From: Pseudoneurospora amorphoporcata
Taxonomy: Eukaryota > Ascomycota > Sordariomycetes > Sordariales > Sordariaceae
Direction of reading: 5' to 3'
Length of the DNA stretch: 64,000 bases
Assembly: GCA_033297205.1 (NCBI GenBank)
Contig: MU859179.1
Coordinates: forward strand, 44,079-108,078
The position numbers were made by a program, and so were the translations under genes. A model generated the notes under the pieces. It was not told the DNA's origin and did not search any database. It saw nothing but the letters and a program-made list of their open reading frames with translations. Shown one piece after another: positions 1-12,667 of this stretch (position 1 is its first letter; each line of letters begins with the position of its first letter).

Positions 1-1704
1 TTGGCGAGCTCCTCGAGAGTGGGGCCCTTGGTCTCGACGTACATGAAGAAGATGAAGGCGAGCTCGAGAGCGATCCAGCACTGTTGTCACAACTGTTAGT
101 ACGTGTGCGGCAATGATGATGGAGAATGGGTGGGGGAAAAATCTTACGGTATAAATGAGGTAGAGCTTCCAGGTGTGGTCCTTGTCCTCAGGGTGGCCTT
201 TACGAGGGCCAAAGGCCTCGAAAGCGATGGGGTTGGCGTAGGTGTTGAGGGTGAGAGCGCACTGGACCGACATGTTCATGATCATGAGACCCTTGCCACG
301 GAGTCTGTAGGGGAGGACCTCGATGGCGTAACCAACCAACAAACCGGACCAGGCGAGCGCGTAGAAGATGCCAAAGACCCAGATGAAGAAGATCATGGCC
401 TTGTTGGCGCCCTTGGCGTTGTGCTCGCCGTACAAGCCGGAGGTCAGGGTCCAGAAGACGAAGGTGCCGAGCATGCCACCGGTGGAAGCGAGGAAAGCAG
501 GGCGACGGCCGATCTTGTCAACAAGCATAGCCATGGTGACGGACACGATGAGGGCAAGACCGTTCTGGCCGGCCTGGAGACCGAGCTTGGCAGTGGAGTC
601 GTGGACGCCGGCGGTCTCGTACAGCTTGCTGGAGTAGTTGGAGATGATGGCGTTGCCGGACCACTGGGAGAAGAAGCCGAGCGAGAGCAGAATGGCGAGA
701 CGGTAACGGTTGCCGCGGGTCTTGAAGAAGTCGAAGTAGCTGCTGTTCTTGGAGCTCTCCATCTCGAGGCGGATGGTCTCCTTGATCTCGCGGAACTCGA
801 ACTGGACGGTGGGGTGGTTGGCGTCGCCGTTGGCGTGGTACTTGGCGAGGATGTGGAGGGCCTCGTCGTGCTTGTCCTTGGCGATCAGGAAACGGGGAGA
901 CTCGGGAACCCACCAGATACCGGCGAGCTGGATGATGGAGGGGAAGGCCTGGAGCAGGGCGAGGATGCGCCACGACCAGTCGTTGTTGATGTAGTCGGTG
1001 CCGAAGGCCAACCAGCCGACGACGAAGGCACCGACGTTCCACAAGCAGTTGTAGATGGTGGTGAGACGAGCGCGGTGCTGAGGGTGAGCAAGCTCGGTAA
1101 GAAGCATGGGGGAGGCGATCTGGGCGAGGGAGTTGCCAAAGCCGAGCATAGTGCGGCCACCCATAAAAGTATCGAGGTTCTTGGAGACGGCCTGGAGAAC
1201 GGCACCGATGATCATGATGACGCAGCCAATGATGATGGGGACCTTGCGGCCGAAGTTATCGGTAAGGAGGGGGCTGTGAAGCACATGGAGTCAGTCAGTT
1301 TCATGAGGGCCACGATGGGCAACGATGCTGGTGAACACTTACACGAAGGGGATGGAACCAATGGAACCAATCTGGTAGAGAGCACCGAGAAGACCAAGCT
1401 TTTGTCCTCTCGGGTCGCCAAAGTACGCCTTCCACGCGTCGAAGTTCTGCACCGAGTTGAAGAACATGCTGGAGAAGTGTTAGCGAGTTGTGAGACAAGG
1501 CAAGACATGGAATCAATTTATTCAATCCCCTTACCCATCGTAACCCGTGGTGGCCGAAGCAATGCAGAGAATGAAGGCGTAGAAATACAGCTTGCGAAGA
1601 CCAGGGTCCTTCTTCCAGTCCACCTTTTCGAACTGAGGAGCCTCCTCCTGGAGTTGGTGGAGGTCGACGGCCTGAGCCACGGGCTTCTTGTCCAGAATGC
1701 CCAT
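1..1704 (-). CDS. MFS sugar (cellodextrin-type) transporter, 3' end outside window
   Basis: Major facilitator superfamily sugar porter that would import a sugar by proton symport across the plasma membrane. Exons are 1704-1535, 1468-1343, 1273-148 and 80 to the window edge; introns are GTAAG..CAG and the frame closes across all three. The protein starts MGILDKKPVAQAVDL and shows sugar-porter signatures: DNFGRK after TM2, GGRTMLGFG, PESPRFL in the central loop, DKIGRRPAF, and LPYRLRGKG and VETKGPTLEEL near the C-terminus. About 500 residues are visible before truncation. The sequence strongly resembles what I remember of Neurospora CDT-2, a cellodextrin/xylodextrin transporter, and msh3 lies beside it as I recall in N. 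crassa. It differs at many positions, for example an extra charged stretch before DHTWKLYLIYT. Substrate is therefore inferred; another lactose-permease-like sugar is possible. Confidence 0.9.
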
Positions 1705-4700
1705 CTTGAATGTGCTGCTGCTGTTGTCTTGTCTCTTGATCCGATCCGTTCCCCTGGGACAAGTGAAGGAGAGAGGCTGATGAGGAAAAGGACAGACACG
1801 CAAAAGAGGGAAGGGGGATTATCTATATATAACGAGTTTTTGTTAATACGCTGCCGTCGCCCCAGACGGGCAACCGGACCGGGAGCGGTCTTCCATGCAT
1901 GCTGCTGAATACGTACCCAGGTCCTACCGTACCCATTGGGGGGATTTTGGAGGATGTACATTGTAGCCGGGTCTAACATGTAAACAGGGGCCGGGGGGCG
2001 GACAACCATCAGCATTCAGGCAGGGGAGGGGGGTGGGAAGGAAAAGGGAAGGGAACTGAACCAGACCATTCAGGACCAGCCAAACAGCTGCACCGAAGCT
2101 TAACCAATCCGACCATGTTGGCTGGCCGCCGCCTCCACGAGCCTCCACTTCCGGTTGACACTGGAGGTTGCAACGGAACAGCCTTTCATTTTGGTGGTCT
2201 GGGTCGGTGAGTTGAGTGTGGTTGGTTGGTCCATGGAATGGAAGCATTCATCCAAGGTTGTTGTGTTGCCGTCGACGGTAGTATCTGGGGTGGTGGTTTA
2301 GGTTTCCGGCAGCCTACCAGTCCAAGCCGAAGCTATCCCAGGCCAAGCACCCAGCAGCAACAGCCACAGGGGTGTTCAGGGGGTGGGTGAGTGACTTGAG
2401 GAGTAGAATTGAAAGTGAGTGAGGTTGTTGAAGAGTGGCGGAAGAAGAGAACAGACACCGTATGTACCTATCTCCCTGTGGAGAACATGGGTGGATTGGA
2501 TCGATGTAACCCCCAGCTTTTTTTGGCCCTGGATGGCTCTTACTCCACCTCTCCGGAATCGTGTGCCCCAGTCTTGTCTTGCCCCGTCTTTCCCCCCTCG
2601 TTCTTTCCGTTGTCGAGCACACACAAGTTTCTCGCAACTTCCCTGTGAGCAAGCATAACGTTCAACCTCTGCTCACAGGGAACTTGCGAGTCCACCATCC
2701 CAAGGCCACGCGAGAAGCTAATGGAAAGCCAAAAGAAGTCAACACCCCCATCTGGGGTTATTCCTGCTGCTGTGGCACGGACCGCGGTTCTGCGACTTTG
2801 ACTGCTGTCCATCGTACCCGTCTGTGTACCGAACCTGAACTGGACGACACCATACATTTGAGACAGTGCAACCAACTCGACAACGTATAAGCGACCCAGT
2901 CGTAGCGAATTGAATTGAACTGAATGGCATGTTCGAGGACAGCCATTACAGCCAACCAACCAGACAACAGCAGCAAAGGCGGACCGAATCTGTAATGGCA
3001 CATCAATCAGCTTCTGGCAAGCCGACACACCAGATGTGTGTGAGGGTTGTGGTACACTTTACAACCGGAGATCTACAAATCTGGATCTCGAAGTCTTAAA
3101 AGGGGCCAGCCTCATCTATTCTAGTCAGTCCAGCCGCCAGTGGCCCAATTGATCATCAGATGGGGTCACCGGGGGATGTTGGTTGAGATGACGAAGACGG
3201 TGTCTCTGAGTTCTCGGCAAGGGAGCCGCATCGCATGCACGCCGTGACCTTGTAGCTTTTTTGGGGACACTGAACTCTAAACAACGCCACCACAATGGGA
3301 TGTTGTCGAGACAGTGCCAACCGTCAAACTGTCCAGCGATGCGTCGACGGGTTCTGGTGATTACAAGATCCATCCGGGACTTGTTTTTGCCTTTGCCATC
3401 GTCAATGTAAGGTAATGACTGTATGGAGACAAGCGTGTGTTGTCGTGTGTCTGCGGCTCCTCACCCCAATTCCCCCAGGTTTTCTTTCCCCACGAGCTTC
3501 TCCAGCTCCAGCCAGCAGTCAGCGAGCAGTACCCCAGACGAGGACAGTACGCGATGCCTGTACCTCCCCGTATGTCGGGTAGTCTCGAAGGATTCGCTAG
3601 TGGTTGTCGAAGCACTCGAAGGGAGGGTGGGAGCAAGGGCAGATTACCCGTCTTGGCGTGCATTTAGCCTGAAGTGCCCCCCCCTTGGCCGTTCCCGGGC
3701 GCGGAATGGAAATGTTAACGAATGGGCGACGTTTTGGACCAAGGCCGAACGAAGGATTGTTGGTCTTTGCTTTTTTGTCTGGTCTGAGAAGCCCGGTCGC
3801 GGCGGCATTCGCTCGTTCGTTCAAATGTTCTGTTCGCAGAGTCGGGACGAGAGCCGTTTAGGGGGGGGATTTTTCTAACAATGAAAAATTGACGATCTTG
3901 GAGTCTGGACTCTGTAAGTTGTTCGAACATGTGCTTCTGGAACCCATAACGACCAAACCCAGAGCCCCATGGTTGCCATGTGGGATTGTGTGACCATTGT
4001 TGATCTTTCGTTGCGGGTCGTGATGGACATTGTTGTCGAGGGAACAACACCGATAGGATCACACAGGGAACAAACAAGTGCTGGATGAACACAAGCAAGA
4101 AACACGCGGCTATCCACTGTAGCTTTCCCCATATGGTGCATGATGGCATCAGATCATGAGTTGGTCCCTGACTCTATGTAGCGGTCCAGGTGTCCAACCC
4201 CACCAGAGGCATGGACGCCCGGCCTTGAACACGAAGACCAAGACGATAGAAAACAAATGCCCACCACCTCGGCTAGCAAGCGAGATCAACAGATTGTCAG
4301 ATCAAACCATTGAAGTTTTCAGGTTGTCAAGTTGTCAAACATTCAAGACACTGGAACCGAGAATTGGGAAGGAACTGGAGGCCAAATTGGAGATAATTCC
4401 TAGACGAATAAGAGTCCTCACATGGACCAAATGATATGGAAAGGCCCAATCGGATCAGACCTTGGGGAAAGGCGGGGGGTGGGGAGAGCAGTCTGGAGAA
4501 ACTGGAGAAAGTAAAGTGGGGGACAAGAGTCTGGGGTTGGAGAGACTGTCGGTATTTCGGGAAGGATGCCGAACAGGACAAAGGGAGGGCGCACAGGCCA
4601 CCCCGCTTGGCTTGTTTCTTGAGGTGTCACATGGTCTCGGATGTGGCCCGGTTTTCGTGTAATTGGGGTGGATATTCTGTTTGAATGATAAAAGTTCTTT

Positions 4701-4972
4701 GGGTTGTTTACTTTTTCGATATCGTTGACATGGAAGATGTCTTGATGTTGGAAACAGAAGAGAGTGAAATGTCTTGATGTCAGGGTTGGGGTTAACAAAT
4801 CACGTGAAGACGCTGCAGCCACTGTAATGGAGCCCCACTCTCTGGCCGCGTCCACTGCGACGACCGCGCGTCGTTGATGACCGCGTCTGATATTGATTTG
4901 ATTGACTGCCACCACGACCAAGACAAGACATGAACTTGGGGTGACATCCAACCACCAATTCACAAACAAAAT
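1705..4972. other. Intergenic region between transporter and msh3
   Basis: About 3.3 kb without a convincing coding region on either strand. The open frames here are short, overlap one another and have no recognisable domain. It is long enough to hold an extended upstream control region for the transporter (transcribed leftwards) as well as the msh3 promoter. I see no RNA gene or transposon in it. Confidence 0.5.
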
Positions 4973-7900
4973 ATGGCTGGCCCATCACGACCCCCCGACA
5001 AGAAGCAGGCTTCAATCTCGAGCTTCTTCACCCCTCGAAACACCAGTCCCTTGGTCAACCTCAGCCAGAACGCCACCAAGAAGGCACCGCCAGCCGACGA
5101 GTCCAAACCATCGAGGAAACGACCAGAACCCCAAAACAACGACAGCGAAGATGATGATGTTCCCAGAGATGCCAAACGCCGCAAATCCAATGGCCCATCG
5201 TCAACAACAACAGACACAGAAGAGGCCGTTGCCTCCCTGAAGCTCTCCTCCTCCTCTCGAACAGAACGGTACGCTCTTAACTCGAGCCGGCCCTCTCAAA
5301 AAGACGAAGAAGAAAACAAAGAAGATGCCGCCGAACGCAAAAAGAAGGAAGAACTCCATCGCAAGTTCGTCAAGAAACTCGGCCACCCCGACAGCATGTT
5401 CAACTACAGGCGACGAGACACCGAGTCCGCCGAAGGGGAAGGCGGCGACGAGGGCGAAGACGACGCAGAAGAGGAACCAGCAGCACCCAAAACTGCCGCC
5501 ACCAAAAAGAAGGGGGCCAAGACGGGCAAGCTCACTCCCATGGAGATGCAGTTCCTGGAAATCAAGAGGAAACACATGGATACACTCTTGATCGTCGAGG
5601 TCGGCTACAAGTTCCGCTTCTTTGGCGAAGACGCCCGCATAGCCGCCAGGGAGCTGAGCATCGTCTGTATCCCGGGCAAGTTCCGGTACGACGAACACCC
5701 TTCTGAGGCCCATCTCGACCGCTTTGCCTCGGCCAGCATACCCGTCCACCGTCTACCTGTCCATGCCAAGCGTCTTGTCGCCGCTGGTCACAAGGTCGGC
5801 GTAGTCCGGCAGATCGAGACAGCAGCTTTGAAAAAGGCCGGCGATAATCGCAATGCTCCCTTTGTCCGGAAGCTCACCAACGTCTATACCAAGGGCACCT
5901 ATATCGATGAGACGGGCGAGTTGGACCAGCCGGGCGACACGACGGGTGCTTCTTCCGGCGGTTACCTGCTTTGTCTGACGGAAACCCCGGCCAAGGGCAT
6001 GGGAGCCGATGAAAAGGTCAATGTCGGCATCATTGCTGTCCAACCCGCCACCGGCGACATCATCTACGACGACTTCGAAGACGGCTTCATGAGACGGGAG
6101 ATCGAGACTCGTCTACTACATATTTCTCCCTGCGAGTTTCTCATCGTCGGCGACCTCAGCAAAGCCACAGATAAGCTCATCCAACACCTCTCCGGCAGCA
6201 GCACCAATGTATTTGGCGACAAGAGCCGCGTCGAAAGAGTTCCCAAGAGCAAGACCATGGCAGCTGAGGCTTACTCGCACGTCACAGACTTTTACGCCGG
6301 CAAAGCCAAGGACAGCGATGACCGCTCGGCCGCCTTGCTCGACAAGGTGTTAAAGCTCCCAGAAGCCGTCATGATCTGTCTCTCGGCCATGATCACCCAC
6401 CTGACCGAGTACGGCCTGCAGCACATCTTCGACTTGACCAAGTACTTCCAATCCTTTAGCACGCGCCAACACATGCTCATCAACGGCACCACCCTCGAGT
6501 CTCTCGAAGTATACCGTAACACCACCGACCATACCGAAAAGGGCTCTCTGCTCTGGGCCCTCGACAAAACCCACACCCGCTTCGGCCAGCGTCTCCTCCG
6601 AAAATGGATCGGCCGTCCGCTCCTCGACCAGCAGCGCCTAGAAGAGCGCGTCTCCGCGGTTGAAGAGCTACTTAACAACCGGTCCACCGCCAAGGTCGAC
6701 AAGCTAGTGGGCATGCTCAAGTCCATCAAAGCCGACCTCGAGCGCAGCTTGATCAGGATCTACTACGGCAAATGCACCGGCCCGGAACTCCTGTCGACCT
6801 TACAAACCCTGCAAAAGATCTCTCTCGAATACGCTCGCGTCAAATCCCCCTCCGACACGGGCTTCTCCTCCCCTCTGCTCACATCCGCCATCATGACCCT
6901 GCCGTCCATCAGCCCCATCGTCACCGCCCATCTCTCCAAAATCAACGCCGAAGCCGCCCGCAAAGACGACAAGTACGCCTTCTTCCTCGAGCAGCACGAG
7001 ACCGAGGCCATCTCGGAACACAAACTGGGCATCGCAGCCGTGGAGCAAGACCTTGACGAGCACCGCTCCGAAGCCGCCAAGGAGCTGGGCAAGAAGGTGC
7101 CCGTCAGCTACGTGACCGTGGCCGGGATAGAGTACCTGATCGAAGTGGCCAACACAGATCTAAAACGGGTCCCGGCTTCGTGGGCCAAGATTTCCGGAAC
7201 CAAGAAAGTGTCAAGGTTTCACACGCCCACGGTGCTAAGGTTGATAGCGGAACGGGATCAGCATAAAGAAAGTCTGGCTTCGGCGTGCGATCAAGCGTTT
7301 GCTGATCTGCTGGCGCAGATAGCGGGGGAGTACCAGCCGCTGCGGGATGCGGTTTCTTCGTTGGCGACGTTGGACTGCCTGCTCTCTCTGAGCACGATCG
7401 CTGCGTTGCCGGGGTATACCAAACCGACGTTTTTGCCGTCTTCCCGCCCTTCTTTCCTGTCCATCACTGAAGGCCGCCACCCCATCGCCGAACACCTGCT
7501 ACCAAACGGTTACATCCCTTTTACAATGTCCCTCGGCGCCTCTCCCAGCCCCAACAGCAACAACAACAACAACAACAACAACAACAGCGTCCCCGCCGCC
7601 GGCCCGCTAGCCCAACTGATAACCGGCCCCAACATGGGCGGTAAATCCTCGTATACCCGCGCCGTCGCGCTCCTAGTCCTTCTATCCCAAATCGGCTCTT
7701 TTGTCCCCGCGACATCCATGACGCTCACCCTCTCGGACGCCATCTTCACCCGCATGGGCGCCCGCGACAATTTGTTCAAGGGGGAATCGACTTTCATGGT
7801 CGAAGTGTCCGAGACTGCGTCGATCCTAAGACAGGCGACACGGAAAAGTCTGGTGGTGCTGGACGAGCTCGGGAGAGGGACAAGTACGCATGATGGACGG

Positions 7901-8485
7901 GCGATTGCGGGGGCCGTCTTGGAGTATGTGGTTAGGGAGGTGGGGTGTTTGATGCTTTTTGTTACGCATTATCAGGATTTGGCGAGGGTGGCTGATGGGA
8001 TTGTACTAGAAGAGGGGGAGGGACTTGAGGGGGAGAAGACAGAAAGGAAGAAAAGGAAGGCGGTGGAGTGTGTGCATATGCGGTTTGCTAGTAGCAATAA
8101 GGCCTCCAACTTGAAGTCATTGACGGCGGTGGATGACGATGCGATGCTGATTGATGGAGGCGACTCGGAAAGGGATGGTGCAGCGGATGAGGCGGCAGAT
8201 GAAGATGAAGATGAAGAAATCACCTTTTTGTATGACCTCGCTCCTGGCGTGGCGCATCGGTCGTATGGACTCAATGTTGCCAGGCTGGCGAGGATCCCGA
8301 AAAAGGTGTTGGAGGTTGCTGCGAAAAAGTCGAGGGAGTTGGAGGAAGAAGTGAGGGCGAGGAGGGTAAAGGGGGCGGTGGGGTTGTTGGGGGATGTACT
8401 GCGAGGTGGTGGAGGGGGAGAGAATGAGGAGGAGGCACTGGGGGAGAAGTTGGAGCAGTTGTTGGGGGTTGTTGAGCAGTTGTGA
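4973..8485 (+). CDS. msh3: DNA mismatch repair protein MSH3
   Basis: MutS-family ATPase that pairs with MSH2 (MutS-beta) to recognise insertion/deletion loops in the nucleus. It is a single 1170-residue exon. Residues 12-19 (QASISSFF) fit a PCNA-interacting PIP box, as in other MSH3 and MSH6 proteins. An acidic, Lys-rich disordered linker follows, then the mispair-binding domain from about residue 186 with the MSH3-typical [12 protein letters not shown]. The connector, lever and clamp domains follow. The ATPase carries Walker [10 protein letters not shown] (G885-S893), Walker [14 protein letters not shown] (D964, E965) and FVTHY. A run of nine Asn (863-871, AAC repeats) lies just before Walker A; this is unusual inside the ATPase core. 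A second acidic insert (near 1060) sits between the Walker motifs and the C-terminal helix-turn-helix. It is the only long open frame here and is preceded by a plausible ATG context (ACAAAATATGG). Confidence 0.95.
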   Translation: MAGPSRPPDKKQASISSFFTPRNTSPLVNLSQNATKKAPPADESKPSRKRPEPQNNDSEDDDVPRDAKRRKSNGPSSTTTDTEEAVASLKLSSSSRTERYALNSSRPSQKDEEENKEDAAERKKKEELHRKFVKKLGHPDSMFNYRRRDTESAEGEGGDEGEDDAEEEPAAPKTAATKKKGAKTGKLTPMEMQFLEIKRKHMDTLLIVEVGYKFRFFGEDARIAARELSIVCIPGKFRYDEHPSEAHLDRFASASIPVHRLPVHAKRLVAAGHKVGVVRQIETAALKKAGDNRNAPFVRKLTNVYTKGTYIDETGELDQPGDTTGASSGGYLLCLTETPAKGMGADEKVNVGIIAVQPATGDIIYDDFEDGFMRREIETRLLHISPCEFLIVGDLSKATDKLIQHLSGSSTNVFGDKSRVERVPKSKTMAAEAYSHVTDFYAGKAKDSDDRSAALLDKVLKLPEAVMICLSAMITHLTEYGLQHIFDLTKYFQSFSTRQHMLINGTTLESLEVYRNTTDHTEKGSLLWALDKTHTRFGQRLLRKWIGRPLLDQQRLEERVSAVEELLNNRSTAKVDKLVGMLKSIKADLERSLIRIYYGKCTGPELLSTLQTLQKISLEYARVKSPSDTGFSSPLLTSAIMTLPSISPIVTAHLSKINAEAARKDDKYAFFLEQHETEAISEHKLGIAAVEQDLDEHRSEAAKELGKKVPVSYVTVAGIEYLIEVANTDLKRVPASWAKISGTKKVSRFHTPTVLRLIAERDQHKESLASACDQAFADLLAQIAGEYQPLRDAVSSLATLDCLLSLSTIAALPGYTKPTFLPSSRPSFLSITEGRHPIAEHLLPNGYIPFTMSLGASPSPNSNNNNNNNNNSVPAAGPLAQLITGPNMGGKSSYTRAVALLVLLSQIGSFVPATSMTLTLSDAIFTRMGARDNLFKGESTFMVEVSETASILRQATRKSLVVLDELGRGTSTHDGRAIAGAVLEYVVREVGCLMLFVTHYQDLARVADGIVLEEGEGLEGEKTERKKRKAVECVHMRFASSNKASNLKSLTAVDDDAMLIDGGDSERDGAADEAADEDEDEEITFLYDLAPGVAHRSYGLNVARLARIPKKVLEVAAKKSRELEEEVRARRVKGAVGLLGDVLRGGGGGENEEEALGEKLEQLLGVVEQL

Positions 8486-9658
8486 GTTGTGAAATTGGAG
8501 GTTTGTGGGCTTTGTTTGGGTCGGATACGTAGGTACGTGTAGGTGTGGACTTGTACTTAGGTTATGATGACATGAAAAAGTCAAATGATGGCTAGGTACC
8601 GTAGGTGGAGATGTATAAACAAACCATCATCATGATGTATAACAGAATAACATAATATGGCGCGTGAAAGGAAATAGGAAATGAATCACAGCGACTTAGT
8701 CTAGTCTAGCAAGGCACCTCAGTCATCTCCCCAAGACACCCATCCACTCACCACTCACCACTTACCCACCGATGAGACAATACGTGATCAATCTGAATGA
8801 CCAGACATTGAATACTCAACCCGACGGCATCCAGCATCCAGCATCCAGCATCCAGCATCCCGCCAGAGGGAAGCATCGCTACCGTACGGGAAACCTAGAC
8901 TCTAGACGTACGCCCATAGCTCCTCTTCCCCCAGCGGGGCCCAGCCCATGTTTGATTGACCTTTTCCTTTCCATTTTCTTCTTCATTACAGGTATCCCTA
9001 AAACTCAATACCAGCCAATCCGCATGCATGCCTTTCGTGGTGGTATCTTCACGTCCATTGTCCTTCCCTGTTCACTCCACTCCCCTACTAGTCTCCTTAT
9101 CGAAGTTCCCGTTTCCAAGAATCTTCCTCCTTTACAAACCTTTATTCTTTATCGTCGCCAATTACTAGTCTATATAACTGGCGATTACCCCCAGCCTTCG
9201 TTAGCTGGATCCCGAATATAATTATCACCTTTTCTAGTTTCACAACTAGAATAGGTATCCAAAACAACAGACAACTTGAAGGTAAACTATAAGTTCTGTA
9301 TTCTTCTTCTTCTTCTTCTTCTTCTTCTTCTTCTTCTTCTTCTTCTTCTTCTTCTTCTTCTCGCAATTACACCAGCCGAATAAGTGAATTCAGCAGGATG
9401 CCGGCCGGCATGGGATGGATCTGTGGTTTCCATGGTTTTATTACACCAAGGATTATTCCCCATACAGTTGATTGAGCACGCCAACAATGTATAGAATATA
9501 GACGTATGCGTTTACAGACAAACATCATCCCTGGGAGTATGCTCAAACGCCAGAACAGCAGCCACTGATCAAAACAAATCATCGAGAAGCTCGAAACAGG
9601 CAATGAAAGCCACAAATCAAACCCACTTACAAACGTACCCGCCAGCCAGCGAGCCACT
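8486..9658. other. Intergenic region with short direct repeats
   Basis: About 1.2 kb between the 3' ends of msh3 and the RNase H gene. Near 8830-8860 the heptamer CATCCAG is repeated about four times in tandem. A TTC microsatellite lies at 9301-9361 and is listed separately. No coding region is supported. Confidence 0.5.
9301..9361. repeat. (TTC)n microsatellite
   Basis: About 20 uninterrupted TTC units (GAA on the other strand). The long Arg-only and Glu-only open frames across it are products of the repeat and not genes. Pure GAA/TTC tracts can form triplexes, and this one lies in the convergent space between two gene 3' ends. Confidence 0.95.
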
Positions 9659-11145
9659 TCACTGATCCTTTGCCGACCCATTAACAGTGCCCTTCAAAAC
9701 CTTGGTAATGTCCTCATTCACCATGTTATATGCGCCGTTGCGTTCCCAAAGAGGCGGTATATTGAGTAATGAATCAATGTTGCTTCTCATCCTCTTTTGC
9801 ACCGCCGAACCAGAGAAATTCTCGAGCAACATGTCTTGAGAAAAACGGGACTCTTGCCGCTCCCTTCTCTGTTGTCGTCCGGCTTGGTTCCGGGCCCTCC
9901 TTTGCTGAAAGCAGACAGACAAAGTAGGACGCTGCAGCAGCACTTCAGCGTCAATCCTTTCAATGACTTTGACTAGCGCTTCATGATGGAGAGCGTCCAG
10001 AATCCCGTCTCTCCGCCAAAGCGGCCTATCCCTCTGGTTAAACACCACGGCTCCGTCCCCCTTCCGCCACCATCCCGCCACCTCGTCCGCCAGCTTGTGA
10101 GCTAGCACGGTGCAGCGCGGCACCCATTGCAGCTTGATCTTGCACCCGAAGTGCTCGGCGAGAAAGTGCGATTGCCAGATGATGGCGCGCACGAGAGGCA
10201 TCATGAACGCGTCGGCTGCGGACATGGCTTCACCGTCGGCGGCTGCGTCTGGGCGTGCCCCTCTGGATATCAGATTCATGGCGGACTTGCTGTCGGTGAA
10301 GATGGTGACCGAGGAAGAAACGGGCTGGTGTCTGCCAAAAGCTGACTACGGTTTCCATGCCTTGCGAGATGGCGCCCAGCTCGGCGTGGAGAGCGGATAG
10401 GACGTGATAAGAGCGCCATGAGCAAATGTTGAAGTCTTCCCTCCGGAGGTTGTCTTCGGGTAACCTGGTTGTGAAGTATTGAGCTTCGTTGTCGCTGCTG
10501 TTGTTGTGGTCATACTCCGCGAGGACCCCTTTCCCATGATACGGGTTGCGAAAGACGACGCCGTACCCGCCACGGGCGAAGTGGCGATGTTTTGGCGCTT
10601 TTCTGGTATCGTAATTTTCTTCGTATGATCCATCGACAAACATCTTGAACTGTGGCTTGCCCTCTACCATCAACTTGGCTCCTTGTGCATCTCTGGCAAG
10701 CCGAGTGGCTACCCCAGCCCATTTTCTCGGGTACACGATCTCGCCGGCGAAGTCGCGGTTTTCGTTCTGCCACAGAGGAATTCGTGTGTCGCCGCTGGGC
10801 TCGGGAGACCCATCTCTTTGCGGCCTGGGTGCCGTCTCGGGCAGCGGCGCATGCTCCTGATCGTTGGGTTCGAACAGCTCCGCATCTTTTGAGGCATTCG
10901 GCGTAGGCTCAAAGGCATATTCGACAGTCCCGAAGCTCTCCACCTCAATTTTTAACCGCCTATCGACGCGTGCTTTGGCCGGAGGACTTGAACTCGATAG
11001 CCTCTTGGGGAGTGACTCTGGCATCTTGTATGTGACACAACCGGGCTCCTCGTTAGTAAATGAAACAAAGAACGGATGGCAACACATAAAAAGGGATGGC
11101 AGTCCACGCTCGAGTTGGACTTACCTTGAAGATCGACACACTCAT
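9659..11145 (-). pseudogene. RNase H type-1 domain protein, frame broken once
   Basis: Exon 1 is 11145-11125 (MSVSIFK), followed by a GTAAGT intron with a TACTAAC branch point; exon 2 begins at 11024 (MPESLPKRL). A long disordered N-terminus leads into an RNase H fold: first catalytic Asp in KMFVDGSYEE, second acidic residue in HAELGAI, and third Asp in VTIFTDSKSAMNLI. The first two motifs are in one frame and the third is in the next (+1). The switch lies near 10300-10330 (around TTTTGGCAGACACCAG). No intron of normal size fits; the only GT..AG pair that repairs the frame is 25 bases. The second part ends with MVNEDITKVLKGT and stops at 9659. The break could be a real indel making a pseudogene, a sequencing error, or unusual decoding. 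The protein would probably cut RNA of RNA/DNA hybrids, but its biological role is unknown. Confidence 0.65.
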
Positions 11146-12029
11146 CAGTATTGACCCCCTAGGGAAGCGATCCAAGGGGGAACGCGCAGAATGAATCGAA
11201 CGAAACGCAGTGGGAAAAAAAGTGAGGGGCAGTTTTAGGGGGGACAAAGTGTTGCGCCCGACCCAAAAAAAATCGAAGATGGGACGAACAGCTTGTTGCC
11301 TGGCGGGCGGGATCCCGAGACGGATTGGACGAGCATTGGGCTGGTGGTAAAGCCACTCCGGAAGGAATACGAGCAACTGTGTCGCCGATGGGTGTGTTTT
11401 GAAAGTTGGGATCGTCAGCCCAGCAACTCAAGTCGGTCACTGGATAATGAAATCACGAGCAACCTCAGTAAACATCATCAGTATACACCTGGGCAAGGAC
11501 ATTATGACCAGGCTCAGCCATACTGCCACAAATAATATTTGACACGGGGAAAGGCAAGATGGACAAGAGGAGGCGTTTATAGTTCAGCGAACGATAGAGG
11601 GATTCTGAGCAGGAGAATAAACGATAGGTACATGTATGAACGGCATCATGGAAATGATAAATGGAAGAGACATGGAATAGCTTCGCTCATGGGATGGAGT
11701 GAGAGGGAAACGATTCTTAAACAAGTGTAGGCAAAGCATGGGGATGACTTCAGGAAGATGAAATTCGGGAAAGGGAACTGAATGCTCTACAGGATCTGGA
11801 ATGATTACAGGATTCAGCAACCCGGTCGGTTACGACTGCCACAATGCTCAAGTGAAATGGATACATTTTGAGGCAAGACCTCAAGTTTCCAGTCGTCGAA
11901 ATGGCCTTGGCGAGACGGCGGGCAGAAGACCGGTCAAGACGCACCTTCCAACTTTGTGCCTTCCTCAAGACCATTCCTCATGCAGCACACCTGGGCATAC
12001 GTAATCTGCAGAACGTCTACCCACCCAGG
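11146..12029. other. Intergenic region
   Basis: Region upstream of the RNase H gene on the minus strand and of the first Pol III-type element on the plus strand. Only short shadow frames are present, and I recognise nothing else. Confidence 0.4.
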
Positions 12030-12037
12030 TTTATAAG
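12030..12037 (+). promoter_or_regulatory. TATA box of Pol III-type element 1
   Basis: TTATAAG followed by a pyrimidine/C-rich stretch (TCCCCTCCC), 54 bases before the internal A box. The same layout (TATAAG then CACCCCTTCCC) precedes element 2 at 14315, which supports a shared promoter type. Upstream TATA elements are used together with internal boxes by fungal Pol III genes. Confidence 0.5.
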
Positions 12038-12083
12038 TCCCCTCCCACTCAACAGTTTCCAACAATCCAACTGAGAGTCAAAT

Positions 12084-12216
12084 GGCCCTGTGGTGTAGTG
12101 GTATTGCACACGCTCGATTACGCGGAGCCTAACCCCCGGTATGGGATGGCAGTAAGACTGAAAGGGTAGGGCCCCGGTTCGAATCCGGACAGGGTCATTG
12201 TCAGCTTTCTTTTTTT
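12084..12216 (+). ncRNA. tRNA-like Pol III transcript, element 1
   Basis: The ends GGCCCTG (12084) and CAGGGTC (12190-12196) form a 7-bp acceptor-like stem. A D-arm-like segment follows, GTG..CAC, and contains a perfect A box (TGGTGTAGTGG, 12091-12101). The B box is GGTTCGAATCC (12176-12186) in a T-arm, and a T7 run at 12210-12216 would terminate Pol III. The interior is not a normal tRNA. A GCTC/GAGC stem replaces a standard 5-bp anticodon arm with 7-base loop, and a further stem CCTA-ACCC / GGGTAGG follows. The A and B boxes start 85 bases apart. It could be a degenerate or intron-bearing tRNA, a SINE-like element, or a distinct small RNA. The similar element at 14.4 kb favours a family. 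Confidence 0.55.
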
Positions 12217-12667
12217 GCTACTTTTTCTCGCTTCTTCTTCTGACTTTGCGAGATTCTCTCTCCTCCGCTCTTTTCCTCAGCTTCGTTGCGTGCGTGCATG
12301 GATGGATGGCTTCCTTCTTTTTGCCTTTTCATATTCTCCTCATCGTCTCGTCGCTCTCTTCATGATCATAAAGGTCGGCTGCAAAGCTCGGACTGAGGTG
12401 GGGGATGGATGTCTTCGGAGGTCCGAGGTGTCATGTTGGAAGGTTGGTGATACTGTTGAGGTACGTGCGTACGGACTGGAAGTCTGAAACTAGACGACTT
12501 AGCATTCTAATCCGTGAATTGCAGCTCCTAGAGCTATAACATAACCAAAGTTTATACAACGTACCGTGCAATGACGGACCTCCTCCGAATCGCCACGTCG
12601 CCTCGAGTATGTAGCGTGAACTAGACAGTACCTTACTCAACGCGCAGCAAACGCAAGGTAGAAACAA

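Noticed and set aside
103..1908. 601-codon plus-strand frame at the window start
   Set aside because: It is antisense to the MFS transporter exons; its composition (Gly/Val/Glu/Asp) is the mirror of the real gene.
9142..9487. Frames with long Glu or Arg runs
   Set aside because: They are produced by the TTC/GAA microsatellite.
10295..10330. 25-base intron in the RNase H gene
   Set aside because: GT..AG is present and would restore the frame, but fungal introns of this size are not established; I kept it only as a frameshift.
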